Program-made: the position numbers and the translations under genes | Assembly: GCA_002392835.1 (NCBI GenBank) | Contig: DGHX01000075.1 | Coordinates: forward strand, 19,718 to 25,319 | Origin: Prevotella sp. UBA3837 | GTDB lineage: Bacteria; Bacteroidota; Bacteroidia; Bacteroidales; Bacteroidaceae | DNA length: 5,602 nucleotides | Reading direction: 5' to 3' | Notes under the pieces: model-generated | The model's database searches: none | What the model was told of the DNA's origin: nothing | Seen by the model: only the letters and a program-made list of their open reading frames with translations | Shown here: one piece after another, positions 1 through 5,602 of the stretch | Layout: every line of letters starts with the position of its first letter | How positions within the stretch are numbered: the first letter of the stretch is position 1

Positions 1-1991
1 ATGGCCGAGTTGGTGCCCACGTCGCTGCCCCCGTGCTCCACGGCCCAGCGTCGGCTGGCGTCGGGGGTGAATATGTCGGCGTTGTGCTGTGCGTCGTTCA
101 GTGCTATGGTCAGCGTCTGGGGCGTCAGCTCCTGCAGCGTGCCCTTGTATAGGATGCTGTGTCGCACGTCGGGCTGCTGGTCGTAGCTGTACAGGCTGAC
201 CATGTCGCCCTGCCTGAAGTTGAGCGGTGCGCGGGGGGCCTGACGGTCGTCGGCTATGGGGGCGTCCACGATGCTGAGCCTGACGGTCTGTTCGCCGGTG
301 GGCTGTGTGCGCGGTGCCTCCTTGAGCTGCGCTATGATGATGTTGCCGGTCTCCGCCTTCTCGTCGGCCGACATCAGCCAGAGGTCGGCCGTGCAGCCTC
401 CGGCGTGGTGCAGCCTCGATTCGGCCGAGCCCAGCTTGGCGGCCACCTGCTCGCGGTAGACGAAGGTGAGCATCCGCTCGAAGTAGGCGCGCTCCAGTGG
501 CGTGAGCTGCATCAGGCGCTGGTTGAAGGTGTCGAGCCGTGGCTGCACGTAGCGGTGGAAGAAGCCGTCGCGCGCGATACCATTATATATGACATCGTTA
601 TTGAGCAGGGGCAGTATGCGCCCGAAGCCCTCGCGTGCCATGAGCAGCTCGGTGGCCACTATCTGGTTGCGCAGCTTCAGCGCCTCGCGCAGCAGCGTGC
701 GGTAGTAGTTCACGCTGAGCAGCCCCTGGTGGGCGGGATATCGCGAATAGAGCAGCCGCATGTCGACATGTCGGTCGTCGCGCCCGAAGTTATAGCGCAG
801 CACGCCGTAGTAGAGCAGCAGCTGCACGTAGTGGCTCTCCAGCTGCAGTCCGTGTCGGTCGTGGCTCTGGTGCTCAATCTTCATGTTCTTTCCCGACTTC
901 TGCTCTACGAGCAGCCGCATGTCGGTGGTCATCAGGTCAACGCGCCCCTGCAGCCCCAGTCGCTCGCAGACGAAGCTGGGCTCCAGCAGGTAGCTGCCGT
1001 TGTGTCCCGGCGTGCGGAAGTCGGTGCTGGCGGCGTCGGCCTTGATGGCGTCTGCGGCCTGGCGTATGTTGCGCATCTGCTCCTCTGCCTGCTGCTTGAA
1101 CTTCGTGGCGTCGAAGTCGGGGCATGCCAGCAGTCGCAGCGCCTGTTCGCGAAACGAGCGCTGCAGTGCCGCTGCCGTGGTGGCGCGTTGGCCGTGGCGG
1201 ATGATGTCGTCGAGGGCTGTACCGGCGAAGTTACCCAGCAGGGTGGCCTGCGAGTTGGGCTTCTCCTGCAGCCGGTTCAGCGTGTAGTGCAGGGTGTGGT
1301 GTCCGTAGGGTGTGAAGCATGCCGCGAGCGACGATATGTCAATGAGGAAGTCGGGCTCTACGATGACCTGTCCCGGCACGAGTGTCATCGTCAGCTCATC
1401 CTGCCGTGCTGCTGTGTCCTGCTGCTCCAGCACGTGGCAGTCGAGCAGGTTCAGCTGCATGCCCGTGCGCAGCACCTTTGCCAGGTAGCCGAAGTCGCGG
1501 CCGTCGCTGGTGTTGCTGATGTCGATGCCGATGGTGCCGTCGGCGGTGTGTGCCCTGACGGGCATGGCTGCAGCGTCGCTGACGATGCAGCGCACGTAGG
1601 CCATGTCGATGCTCAGTCCTTTCTGTCGCGGTCGGGGACCCGGTGGCAGCAGGGCGCGCAGCGGCCCCGGCACGGCGGTGGTGAAGACGGCCTCGATGAG
1701 TCGCACCACGGCCTTCACGTCGTGGCCCCATTCCTCGGCGGCTATGGGCGTTGCGGCCGAGTTGGTGTGGCGTCGTGCCGTCTGCAGGCTGATGGCCTCC
1801 TCGGTGCTCAGCCCTAAGCGCTTGCTCAGGAAGTCAGCCTGCGCAAAGAGGTTGCCGAAGGCGCCGCCCTGGTGGCGGCATCCCTCGGCGCACACCAGCG
1901 TCAGCACCTCGTGCAGCTGGCGTGTGGCCTGTGCGCCGGGCGTGGTCTTGGCCAGTGTCTGGCAGATGTCGTACAGTTCAGATGCTTCCAT
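1..1991 (-). CDS. Dna2-like PD-(D/E)XK nuclease / predicted SF1 helicase, N-terminal part (C-terminus off the left edge)
   Basis: This frame is open from an ATG at 1991-1989 to the window edge, giving 663 residues without a stop; the only upstream codons before an in-frame stop (2012-2010) contain no other ATG. Residues 212-221 (EPDFLIDISS) begin a block that resembles Bacteroidales Dna2-like proteins. A RecB/Cas4/Dna2-type nuclease core is visible: GRVD with D352, then E363-Q-K365, then Q390-LLL-Y394, matching the D, ExK and QxxxY motifs. Residues about 592-640 (starting FRQGDM) and W649-AVEH resemble the region just before the helicase motor in this family. No Walker A is present, so the ATPase domain, expected from family architecture, would be encoded beyond position 1. 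I see no three-cysteine cluster after the QxxxY motif, so an Fe-S nuclease like that of eukaryotic Dna2 is not supported. The likely role is processing of DNA ends or flaps in repair or replication. The start lies inside the 3' end of the dehydrogenase gene (14-nt overlap), suggesting translational coupling. The full-length function is inferred. Confidence 0.83.
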   Translation of the reverse strand, partial: MEASELYDICQTLAKTTPGAQATRQLHEVLTLVCAEGCRHQGGAFGNLFAQADFLSKRLGLSTEEAISLQTARRHTNSAATPIAAEEWGHDVKAVVRLIEAVFTTAVPGPLRALLPPGPRPRQKGLSIDMAYVRCIVSDAAAMPVRAHTADGTIGIDISNTSDGRDFGYLAKVLRTGMQLNLLDCHVLEQQDTAARQDELTMTLVPGQVIVEPDFLIDISSLAACFTPYGHHTLHYTLNRLQEKPNSQATLLGNFAGTALDDIIRHGQRATTAAALQRSFREQALRLLACPDFDATKFKQQAEEQMRNIRQAADAIKADAASTDFRTPGHNGSYLLEPSFVCERLGLQGRVDLMTTDMRLLVEQKSGKNMKIEHQSHDRHGLQLESHYVQLLLYYGVLRYNFGRDDRHVDMRLLYSRYPAHQGLLSVNYYRTLLREALKLRNQIVATELLMAREGFGRILPLLNNDVIYNGIARDGFFHRYVQPRLDTFNQRLMQLTPLERAYFERMLTFVYREQVAAKLGSAESRLHHAGGCTADLWLMSADEKAETGNIIIAQLKEAPRTQPTGEQTVRLSIVDAPIADDRQAPRAPLNFRQGDMVSLYSYDQQPDVRHSILYKGTLQELTPQTLTIALNDAQHNADIFTPDASRRWAVEHGGSDVGTNSA

Positions 1992-2946
1992 CGCGTTGCA
2001 GCCGCTGGCTCAGCTTGTCCAGCATGTCGGCCGTCATCTCGGTCAGGCCGTAGCGGTGTTCCCACCCCCATTCGCGGCGTGCGCACGAGTCGTCCATCAT
2101 GTCGGGCCACGAGTCGGCTATCGACTGCTTCAGCGGGTCAATGTCGTAGTCCATCTCAAAGTCGGGGCGCAGCTTGCGTATGGCGTGGAAAATCATGTCG
2201 GGGTCGAAGCTCATGGCTGCCACATTGAATCCGTTGTGGTGCAGCAGTCGGGTGGGGTCGGCCTCCATCAGCTGTATGGCGGCGTGCAGGGCGTCGGGCA
2301 TGTACATCATGTCCATGCGCGTGCCGGCCTTGATGGGGCATGTGAACTTCTGGCCCCGCACGGCGTAGTAGTAGATGTCGACGGCATAGTCGGTGGTGCC
2401 TCCGCCCGGCGGCGTGACGTGGCTGATGATGCCCGGGAAGCGCACCGACCGCGTGTCGACGCCGTATTTATAGTGGTACCAGTCGCTGATGAGCTCGGTG
2501 GTCACCTTCGACACGCCGTAGATGGTGCGGGGGCGCTGTATGGTGTCCTGCGGCGTCATGTCGTGGGGCGTCTCCAGTCCGAAGGAGCCTATCGAGCTGG
2601 GGGTGAACACGGCGCAGTGCTCCTGGCGTGCCACCTCCAGGATGTTCCACAGCCCGTCGATGCCTATCTGCCATGCCAGGCGTGGTTTCGACTCGGCCAC
2701 CACGCTGAGCAGCGCCGCCAGGTTGTAGATGGTGTCTATGCCGTAGGCTTTCACCGTCTGTGCTATGCCCTCGCCGTCGGTGACGTCGGCCACGGCCTTC
2801 GGTCCGCTGTCGGCCAGTGCGCCGTGGGGTTCGGCCCCGTGTATATAGCCTGCCACCACATGGCTGTCGCCGTAGCGGCGGCGCAGCTCCATTGTCAGCT
2901 CAGAGCCTATCTGCCCTGTTGAGCCAATAACCAGAATATTCTTCAT
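1978..2946 (-). CDS. L-threonine 3-dehydrogenase, SDR (NAD-dependent epimerase/dehydratase) type
   Basis: The 322-aa protein is complete and of normal length for the extended short-chain dehydrogenase family. It opens with a Rossmann strand, MKNILVIG, and the dinucleotide motif G8-STG11-QIG14. A DVTD motif lies at 54-57, catalytic-type serines at S117-S118 (PSSIGSFG), and the YxxxK pair is Y143-GVS-K147. Segments near 161-175 (YGVDTRSVRFPGIIS), 186-196 (TDYAVDIYYYA), 211-218 (MDMMYMPD) and 276-295 (ADSWPDMMDD...WGW) match the threonine-dehydrogenase subgroup better than sugar epimerases. The expected reaction is NAD+-dependent oxidation of L-threonine to 2-amino-3-ketobutyrate in the cytoplasm, normally followed by glycine C-acetyltransferase (kbl), which is not in this window. 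The start at 2946 is chosen because the Rossmann strand begins there; the frame stays open upstream to 3381, but that stretch crosses the promoter and the protease gene and has no family match. The 3' end overlaps the next minus-strand gene by 14 nt. A UDP-sugar epimerase remains a less likely alternative. Confidence 0.93.
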   Translation of the reverse strand: MKNILVIGSTGQIGSELTMELRRRYGDSHVVAGYIHGAEPHGALADSGPKAVADVTDGEGIAQTVKAYGIDTIYNLAALLSVVAESKPRLAWQIGIDGLWNILEVARQEHCAVFTPSSIGSFGLETPHDMTPQDTIQRPRTIYGVSKVTTELISDWYHYKYGVDTRSVRFPGIISHVTPPGGGTTDYAVDIYYYAVRGQKFTCPIKAGTRMDMMYMPDALHAAIQLMEADPTRLLHHNGFNVAAMSFDPDMIFHAIRKLRPDFEMDYDIDPLKQSIADSWPDMMDDSCARREWGWEHRYGLTEMTADMLDKLSQRLQRDGSI

Positions 2947-2977
2947 TTCGCATAGTATGTTTTTAGGTTCGTGGCTG

Positions 2978-3005
2978 CAAAGGTACGAAAAAAGTTTGTA
3001 ATAAA
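2978..3005 (-). promoter_or_regulatory. Predicted Bacteroidetes-type promoter for the dehydrogenase-nuclease transcript
   Basis: Read on the minus strand, TACCTTTG occupies 2985-2978 and matches the Bacteroidetes sigma -7 consensus TAnnTTTG. A weak -33 candidate, TTTA (consensus TTTG), lies at 3005-3002, but the 16-nt gap is shorter than the usual 19-21. Transcription would start a few bases downstream, leaving a short leader of roughly 25 nt before the ATG at 2946. The -7 box is convincing; the -33 box is not. Confidence 0.6.
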
Positions 3006-3030
3006 GCGTGGCTATTCCAGAATTATTTAG

Positions 3031-3038
3031 TACCTTTG
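3031..3038 (+). promoter_or_regulatory. Predicted -7 promoter box for the C10 protease
   Basis: TACCTTTG, followed by CA, matches the Bacteroidetes -7 consensus and lies 26 nt before the ATG at 3065, so the leader would be only about 20 nt and AT-rich. No good TTTG -33 box sits 19-21 nt upstream; the nearest TTTG (2995-2998) is 32 nt away. This box and its minus-strand counterpart are 45 nt apart and face away from each other. Confidence 0.55.
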
Positions 3039-3064
3039 CACAAATTTTTTTCTGTGCACTGATT

Positions 3065-5269
3065 ATGAAGAAGATTCTTACGCTTTTTGCCGCCTTCCTG
3101 CTGCCGCTGCAGTGCCTTTGGTCGGCACCGCGCAGCCAGGAGCAGATGGTGCAGCTGGCTCGCCAGGCTCTCAACCAGCAACGCCAGGGCCGCCACCTGG
3201 CTCCGAGTATGGCCCCGCTGCAGGTGCTGCGCAGCAACCAGCAGCTGCAGGTCATCGGCCACGCCGAGGGCGGCTTTGCCGTCATTTCCGTCGACGACGC
3301 CGTGCCCGCCGTGCTGGGTGTGTCGCTCTCGGCCACTACCGAGGGGCAGAACCCCAACTTCGAGTGGTGGCTCACGGCCACGAGCGAGGCCCTCTACGCC
3401 GCAGCCCGCAGCGGTGCACCGGTGAAGGTGACGAAGCCCGACCCCGAGAAATATCCTGGGCGCGTGGAACCCATGGTCACCTCGAAGTGGTATCAGGAAG
3501 CCCCCTACAACAATATGTGTCCCGTGTTCCGTGGCAGCGTGCGCTGCCTTACGGGCTGCGTGGCCACGTCGATGGCCCAGATACTGAACTACCACAAGAT
3601 GCCGGCGCACGGACAGGGCCAGCGCACCATCTACTACCCCAAGGGGCGCACCAGCGGAGAGGCCGTGACGGCCGACTTCGAGAACGACTACTACGACTGG
3701 GCAAACATGCTCGACATCTATACCCCCGGCAGCTATACCCAGCAGCAGGCCGACGCCGTGGCGCTGCTCATGCGCGACTGCGGCGTGGCTGCCAACATGG
3801 AGTATGGCGGGCCCGACGAGGGCAGCGGAGCCTACAGCGACGATGCCGCCAAGGGGCTGCGCGATTATCTCGGATTCGAGGAAGCGCAGTGCCTGGAGCG
3901 CGACCGCTACAGCGAGCCGGAGTGGATGAACATCATCTACCGCGAGCTGTCGCAGAACGGACCCCTCTACTACGGCGGTGCCGACCTCTACATGGGCGGC
4001 CATGCCTTTCTCTTCGACGGCTACGACGAGCAGGGACGCGTGTCGGTGAACTGGGGATGGGAAGGCGATGCCGACGGATTCTTCCTCATCAGCCACCTGT
4101 CGCCCCGCGGCTACAGCTTTGGCTACGGACAGGACATGATCATCGGCGTAGCGGGCGGAACGCGCGTCAAGGAGCGCGCCGAGAGCATCGTCACCGACGA
4201 GGGCGGACAGCTGAGCCAGCTGCTCAGCGACCCCGAGGCCGAGGGCATCATTACGTCGCTCACCATAGAAGGCCCCGTCAACGGTGCCGACCTGGAGTAC
4301 ATACGCTCGCTGGCCGTGGAGGGCGGACAGGACGAAGCCGTAAGGCGGGGGCTGCGCATGCTCGACCTGACGAAGGCCACCTTCGCCGACAACACCCTGC
4401 CCGAGGGCGCACTGAGGGGCTGCACCACGCTGGCCCGCCTGAGGCTGCCCGAGACGCTCACCGCCATCGGCGGCGAGGCCCTCAGTGGATGCACCGCCCT
4501 GCTCGAGCTGCGCATACTGAGCCGGAAGGTGCCACAGCTCACGGGCACCGGCGTCTTCGAGGGCATGCCCTTCGGACGGGCCTCGCTCTACGTGCTGCAG
4601 GGAATGAAGGCACAGTATGCACAGGCCGAGCAGTGGAGCAGCTTCGGCGACAGCCACATCTTCCAGATGGGCATCAGCGTCAGCGCCTCTAACGCCGTGC
4701 GCACCTATGGCGAGCTGAACCCCCAGTTCACCTACACCGTCAAGGGCGGAACCATCAAGGGCACGCCCGCACTGAGCTGCGAGGCCACGCGAACCTCGCC
4801 CGCAGGCCGATATCCCGTGCGCGTCAGCGAGGGAACGGTGGTGAACAGCGAGGCGGTGAACTTCGTCGACGGATTCCTCATCGTGAAGAAGGCCGAGGCA
4901 ACGGCCACCGTGGTGAACGTGGAGCGCTTCGAGGGCGAGGAGAACCCACCGTTCACACTCATCTACGAGGGGCTGGTGGCTCACGACGTGGAGCCCGTGT
5001 GGACCGTGCAGCCCGACATCACCACCACAGCCACCGTGCGCTCGAAGCCCGGCGAGTACATGATATACGTGCGCAGTGGCGAGGCCGAGAGCTACAACAT
5101 GGTGTTCTTGCCCGGCAAGCTGACCGTGAAGGCGCGTCCCAGTGCCATCAGCGACGTGACGACCGCTGCCGCCGACCGGCAGGCTCCCGCCTACAACCTG
5201 CAGGGACAGCGCATGCTGTCAGCCCGGCGCGGCATCAGCATCGTCGGCGGCAGGAAGGTAGTAAGATAA
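3065..5269 (+). CDS. Secreted C10 (streptopain/interpain-like) cysteine protease with LRR, MBG and C-terminal sorting-type tail
   Basis: The 734-aa protein starts at an ATG giving MKK plus a hydrophobic stretch, a signal peptide probably cut after A21 (LWSA). Residues about 22-115 resemble the streptopain propeptide. The catalytic domain spans roughly 133-365: W142-YQ144, nucleophile C165 in TGC165VATSMAQIL, H313 in GGHAFLFDGYD, and N329-WGW. Residues about 395-535 contain BspA/LRR_5-like units (RGCTTLARLRLP, LSGCTALLELRIL) ending in an ASLYVLQGMKAQY-type cap. Two MBG-like domains follow, about 540-610 (YGELNPQFTYTV) and 613-690 (EGEENPPFTLIYEGL). The end, YNLQGQRML...GISIVGGRKVVR (710-734), resembles the Prevotella/T9SS-type sorting tail. 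All catalytic residues are present, so an active, exported endopeptidase is expected, made as a zymogen; substrates are unknown. A GTG start at 3008 is possible but would bury the signal peptide and the promoter box. It is transcribed divergently from the dehydrogenase; repeats begin one base after the stop codon TAA. Confidence 0.94.
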   Translation: MKKILTLFAAFLLPLQCLWSAPRSQEQMVQLARQALNQQRQGRHLAPSMAPLQVLRSNQQLQVIGHAEGGFAVISVDDAVPAVLGVSLSATTEGQNPNFEWWLTATSEALYAAARSGAPVKVTKPDPEKYPGRVEPMVTSKWYQEAPYNNMCPVFRGSVRCLTGCVATSMAQILNYHKMPAHGQGQRTIYYPKGRTSGEAVTADFENDYYDWANMLDIYTPGSYTQQQADAVALLMRDCGVAANMEYGGPDEGSGAYSDDAAKGLRDYLGFEEAQCLERDRYSEPEWMNIIYRELSQNGPLYYGGADLYMGGHAFLFDGYDEQGRVSVNWGWEGDADGFFLISHLSPRGYSFGYGQDMIIGVAGGTRVKERAESIVTDEGGQLSQLLSDPEAEGIITSLTIEGPVNGADLEYIRSLAVEGGQDEAVRRGLRMLDLTKATFADNTLPEGALRGCTTLARLRLPETLTAIGGEALSGCTALLELRILSRKVPQLTGTGVFEGMPFGRASLYVLQGMKAQYAQAEQWSSFGDSHIFQMGISVSASNAVRTYGELNPQFTYTVKGGTIKGTPALSCEATRTSPAGRYPVRVSEGTVVNSEAVNFVDGFLIVKKAEATATVVNVERFEGEENPPFTLIYEGLVAHDVEPVWTVQPDITTTATVRSKPGEYMIYVRSGEAESYNMVFLPGKLTVKARPSAISDVTTAAADRQAPAYNLQGQRMLSARRGISIVGGRKVVR

Positions 5270-5271
5270 CT

Positions 5272-5287
5272 CAACTTTCGCAAGTTG
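5272..5287 (+). repeat. Small hairpin just after the protease stop codon
   Basis: CAACTT (5272-5277), a TCGC loop and AAGTTG (5282-5287) form a perfect 6-bp stem beginning two bases after the stop. No U-tract follows, so it is not a classical intrinsic terminator. It may add to the stability of the mRNA 3' end together with the longer stem downstream. Confidence 0.55.
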
Positions 5288-5288
5288 G

Positions 5289-5415
5289 GGAGTTAAAGGA
5301 GTTAAAGGAGTTAAAGACGTCAGTCTTGATGCTCCACGACTCTTTCTCCTAAGGGAAAACAAGGGTGAAGTCTATCGTCTTTAACTCCTTTAACTCCTTT
5401 AACTCCTTTAACTCC
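5289..5415. repeat. Long inverted repeat of tandem 9-bp units (GGAGTTAAA x3 / TTTAACTCC x4)
   Basis: Three head-to-tail copies of GGAGTTAAA occupy 5289-5315, followed by GACG. The mirror arm starts CGTC at 5376 and continues with four copies of TTTAACTCC (5380-5415). Arms 5289-5319 and 5376-5406 are exactly complementary over 31 bp, enclosing a 56-nt loop; the right arm has one extra unit, so pairing can slip in 9-bp steps. As RNA it would fold into a very stable stem downstream of the protease gene and may stop transcription or shield the message from 3' exonucleases; these roles are inferred. Confidence 0.9.
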
Positions 5416-5423
5416 ACCAAGTT

Positions 5424-5449
5424 CTTCGCAAGCGAAGCGAGCAAGCTCG
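5424..5449. repeat. Two adjacent small palindromes with a GC-AA-GC centre
   Basis: CTTCGC-AA-GCGAAG (5424-5437) is followed directly by CGAGC-AA-GCTCG (5438-5449). Both have the same GCAAGC core. GCTC/GAGC copies continue to 5457, so further alternative pairings are possible. The pattern looks like a REP-type palindrome cluster, but no function can be assigned from the window. Confidence 0.6.
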
Positions 5450-5485
5450 AGCGGAGCAAATGCAAAACTTGAGTAAGATAATCTT

Positions 5486-5521
5486 CTGCGTGGCCGCAGT
5501 GTCTGGCACTCCTCCGCCAGA
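5486..5521. repeat. Two consecutive hairpins downstream of the inverted-repeat segment
   Basis: CTGCG-TGGC-CGCAG (5486-5499) makes a 5-bp stem with a tetraloop. TCTGGC (5502-5507) pairs with GCCAGA (5516-5521) across an 8-nt loop. They could be part of a structured transcript or a repeat unit; neither is followed by a T-tract. Confidence 0.5.
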
Positions 5522-5529
5522 ATTGCTTA

Positions 5530-5550
5530 CGCGCGCGCGAGGATATATAT
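5530..5550. other. Alternating CG tract followed by an alternating AT tract
   Basis: CGCGCGCGCG (5530-5539) is followed by AGG and then ATATATAT (5543-5550). Alternating purine-pyrimidine runs of this kind can adopt Z-DNA or melt easily. The ten-base CG run stands out even in this GC-rich DNA. No regulatory site could be tied to it. Confidence 0.6.
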
Positions 5551-5552
5551 GA

Positions 5553-5600
5553 TACACTCCCTACACCTGAAAAAATCTTTACGCTACACTCCCTACACCT
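5553..5600. repeat. Direct repeat, two copies of TACACTCCCTACACCT
   Basis: The 16-bp sequence TACACTCCCTACACCT occurs at 5553-5568 and again, identically, at 5585-5600, separated by 16 bp, so the period is 32 bp. Each copy itself contains two TACAC blocks. The window ends two bases after the second copy, so the array may continue. The spacer is too short for a CRISPR array. Confidence 0.85.
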
Positions 5601-5602
5601 AA

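Larger units (their letters stand above)
5270..5473. repeat. Possible MITE-like element: imperfect terminal inverted repeats flanked by an 8-bp direct repeat
   Basis: The left end (5270-5281, CTCAACTTTCGC) and the reverse complement of the right end (5462-5473, CTCAAGTTTTGC) agree at 10 of 12 positions. TAAGATAA occurs immediately outside both ends (5262-5269 and 5474-5481), as a target-site duplication would; the preceding G also matches. The interior carries a long inverted repeat and no transposase. The left TAAGATAA copy contains the protease stop codon, so an insertion here would leave the protein intact. The repeats are seen directly; the transposition reading is inference, and short matches like these can arise by chance. 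Confidence 0.35.
5270..5602. other. Noncoding, repeat-dense 3' region
   Basis: No credible gene is present in these 333 bases. The stretch contains, in order, a small hairpin, a long inverted repeat of 9-bp units, a cluster of short hairpins, an alternating GC/AT tract and a 16-bp direct repeat at the right edge. Base composition is more mixed than in the GC-rich genes. A minus-strand frame is open from the edge down to 5349 but includes the repeat units and lacks any recognisable fold, so it is not called as a gene. Confidence 0.8.

Noticed and set aside
159..1817. A long plus-strand open frame (552 codons) opposite the Dna2-like gene
   Set aside because: Its translation is rich in V, H, L, Q and A with no recognisable domain, while the minus strand carries conserved nuclease motifs. 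GC-rich third positions keep the antisense frame open.
3008..3064. GTG start giving 19 extra residues on the protease
   Set aside because: It would place the signal peptide internally and put the start upstream of the likely transcription start defined by the -7 box at 3031.
3065..3127. Lipoprotein signal at C7 or the cysteine of LLPLQC (C17)
   Set aside because: The only cysteine in the signal region follows PLQ, where glutamine before cysteine does not fit a lipobox. A standard signal peptidase I site after LWSA fits better.
2947..3381. N-terminal extension of the threonine dehydrogenase upstream to 3381
   Set aside because: The extension would run through the divergent promoter region and into the protease gene, and the Rossmann motif sits at the usual distance from the ATG at 2946.
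3023..4984. A 653-codon minus-strand open frame opposite the C10 protease
   Set aside because: No domain or start context is seen, and the plus strand encodes a complete protease with its catalytic residues. It is a codon-bias shadow, as are the plus-strand frames at 3112-4692 and 1603-2922.
5272..5300. Classical Rho-independent terminator after the protease
   Set aside because: The 6-bp hairpin is followed by GGGAGTT rather than a T-run. The longer stem downstream might still terminate transcription by structure alone.
5349..5600. Minus-strand open frame entering from the right edge, ending in ELK repeats
   Set aside because: It is produced by the hairpin cluster and the 9-bp units, which translate as ELK repeats in frame. 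No start or protein fold is visible, and it spans both 16-bp repeats. The possibility of a very small real gene cannot be fully excluded.
5553..5600. CRISPR array
   Set aside because: Only two copies, with a 16-nt repeat and 16-nt spacer, both shorter than in known arrays, and no cas genes nearby.

Overview
The window looks like chromosomal DNA of a GC-rich Prevotellaceae/Bacteroidales organism. Three things point there: a streptopain-like (C10) cysteine protease carrying BspA-type repeats, MBG domains and the C-terminal YNLQGQR...GG+K tail common in Prevotella secreted proteins; a Dna2-like nuclease-helicase of the type seen in Bacteroidales; and Bacteroidetes-type -7 promoter boxes (TAnnTTTG) on both strands of the only promoter-bearing intergenic gap. 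Ribosome binding sites of the Shine-Dalgarno type are not evident. Species cannot be fixed from the sequence.

Layout. Positions 1-1991, minus strand: the N-terminal 663 residues of a Dna2-like PD-(D/E)XK nuclease/helicase that runs off the left edge; the helicase motor would lie outside the window. Positions 1978-2946, minus strand: a complete SDR-type L-threonine 3-dehydrogenase, 322 aa, whose 3' end overlaps the nuclease start by 14 nt, so the two probably form one transcript. Positions 2947-3064: a divergent promoter region. Positions 3065-5269, plus strand: a secreted 734-aa C10 protease with signal peptide, propeptide, catalytic domain, leucine-rich-repeat segment, two MBG-like domains and a sorting-type tail. 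Positions 5270-5602: noncoding and dense in repeats.

The genes do not form one pathway. The minus-strand pair joins an amino-acid catabolic enzyme (threonine to 2-amino-3-ketobutyrate) with a DNA-processing enzyme, which looks like genomic coincidence or co-transcription rather than a shared job. The protease is an independent divergent unit, probably exported to digest host or dietary protein.

The least explained part is the 3' region. A 31-bp perfect inverted repeat built from 9-bp GGAGTTAAA units sits inside a 204-bp segment whose ends are imperfect inverted repeats (CTCAA...TTGAG) flanked by an 8-bp direct repeat TAAGATAA. That geometry resembles a MITE-like, non-autonomous element inserted exactly at the protease stop codon. 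Several small hairpins and a 16-bp direct repeat follow to the right edge. No new biochemical system is evident in the coding genes.
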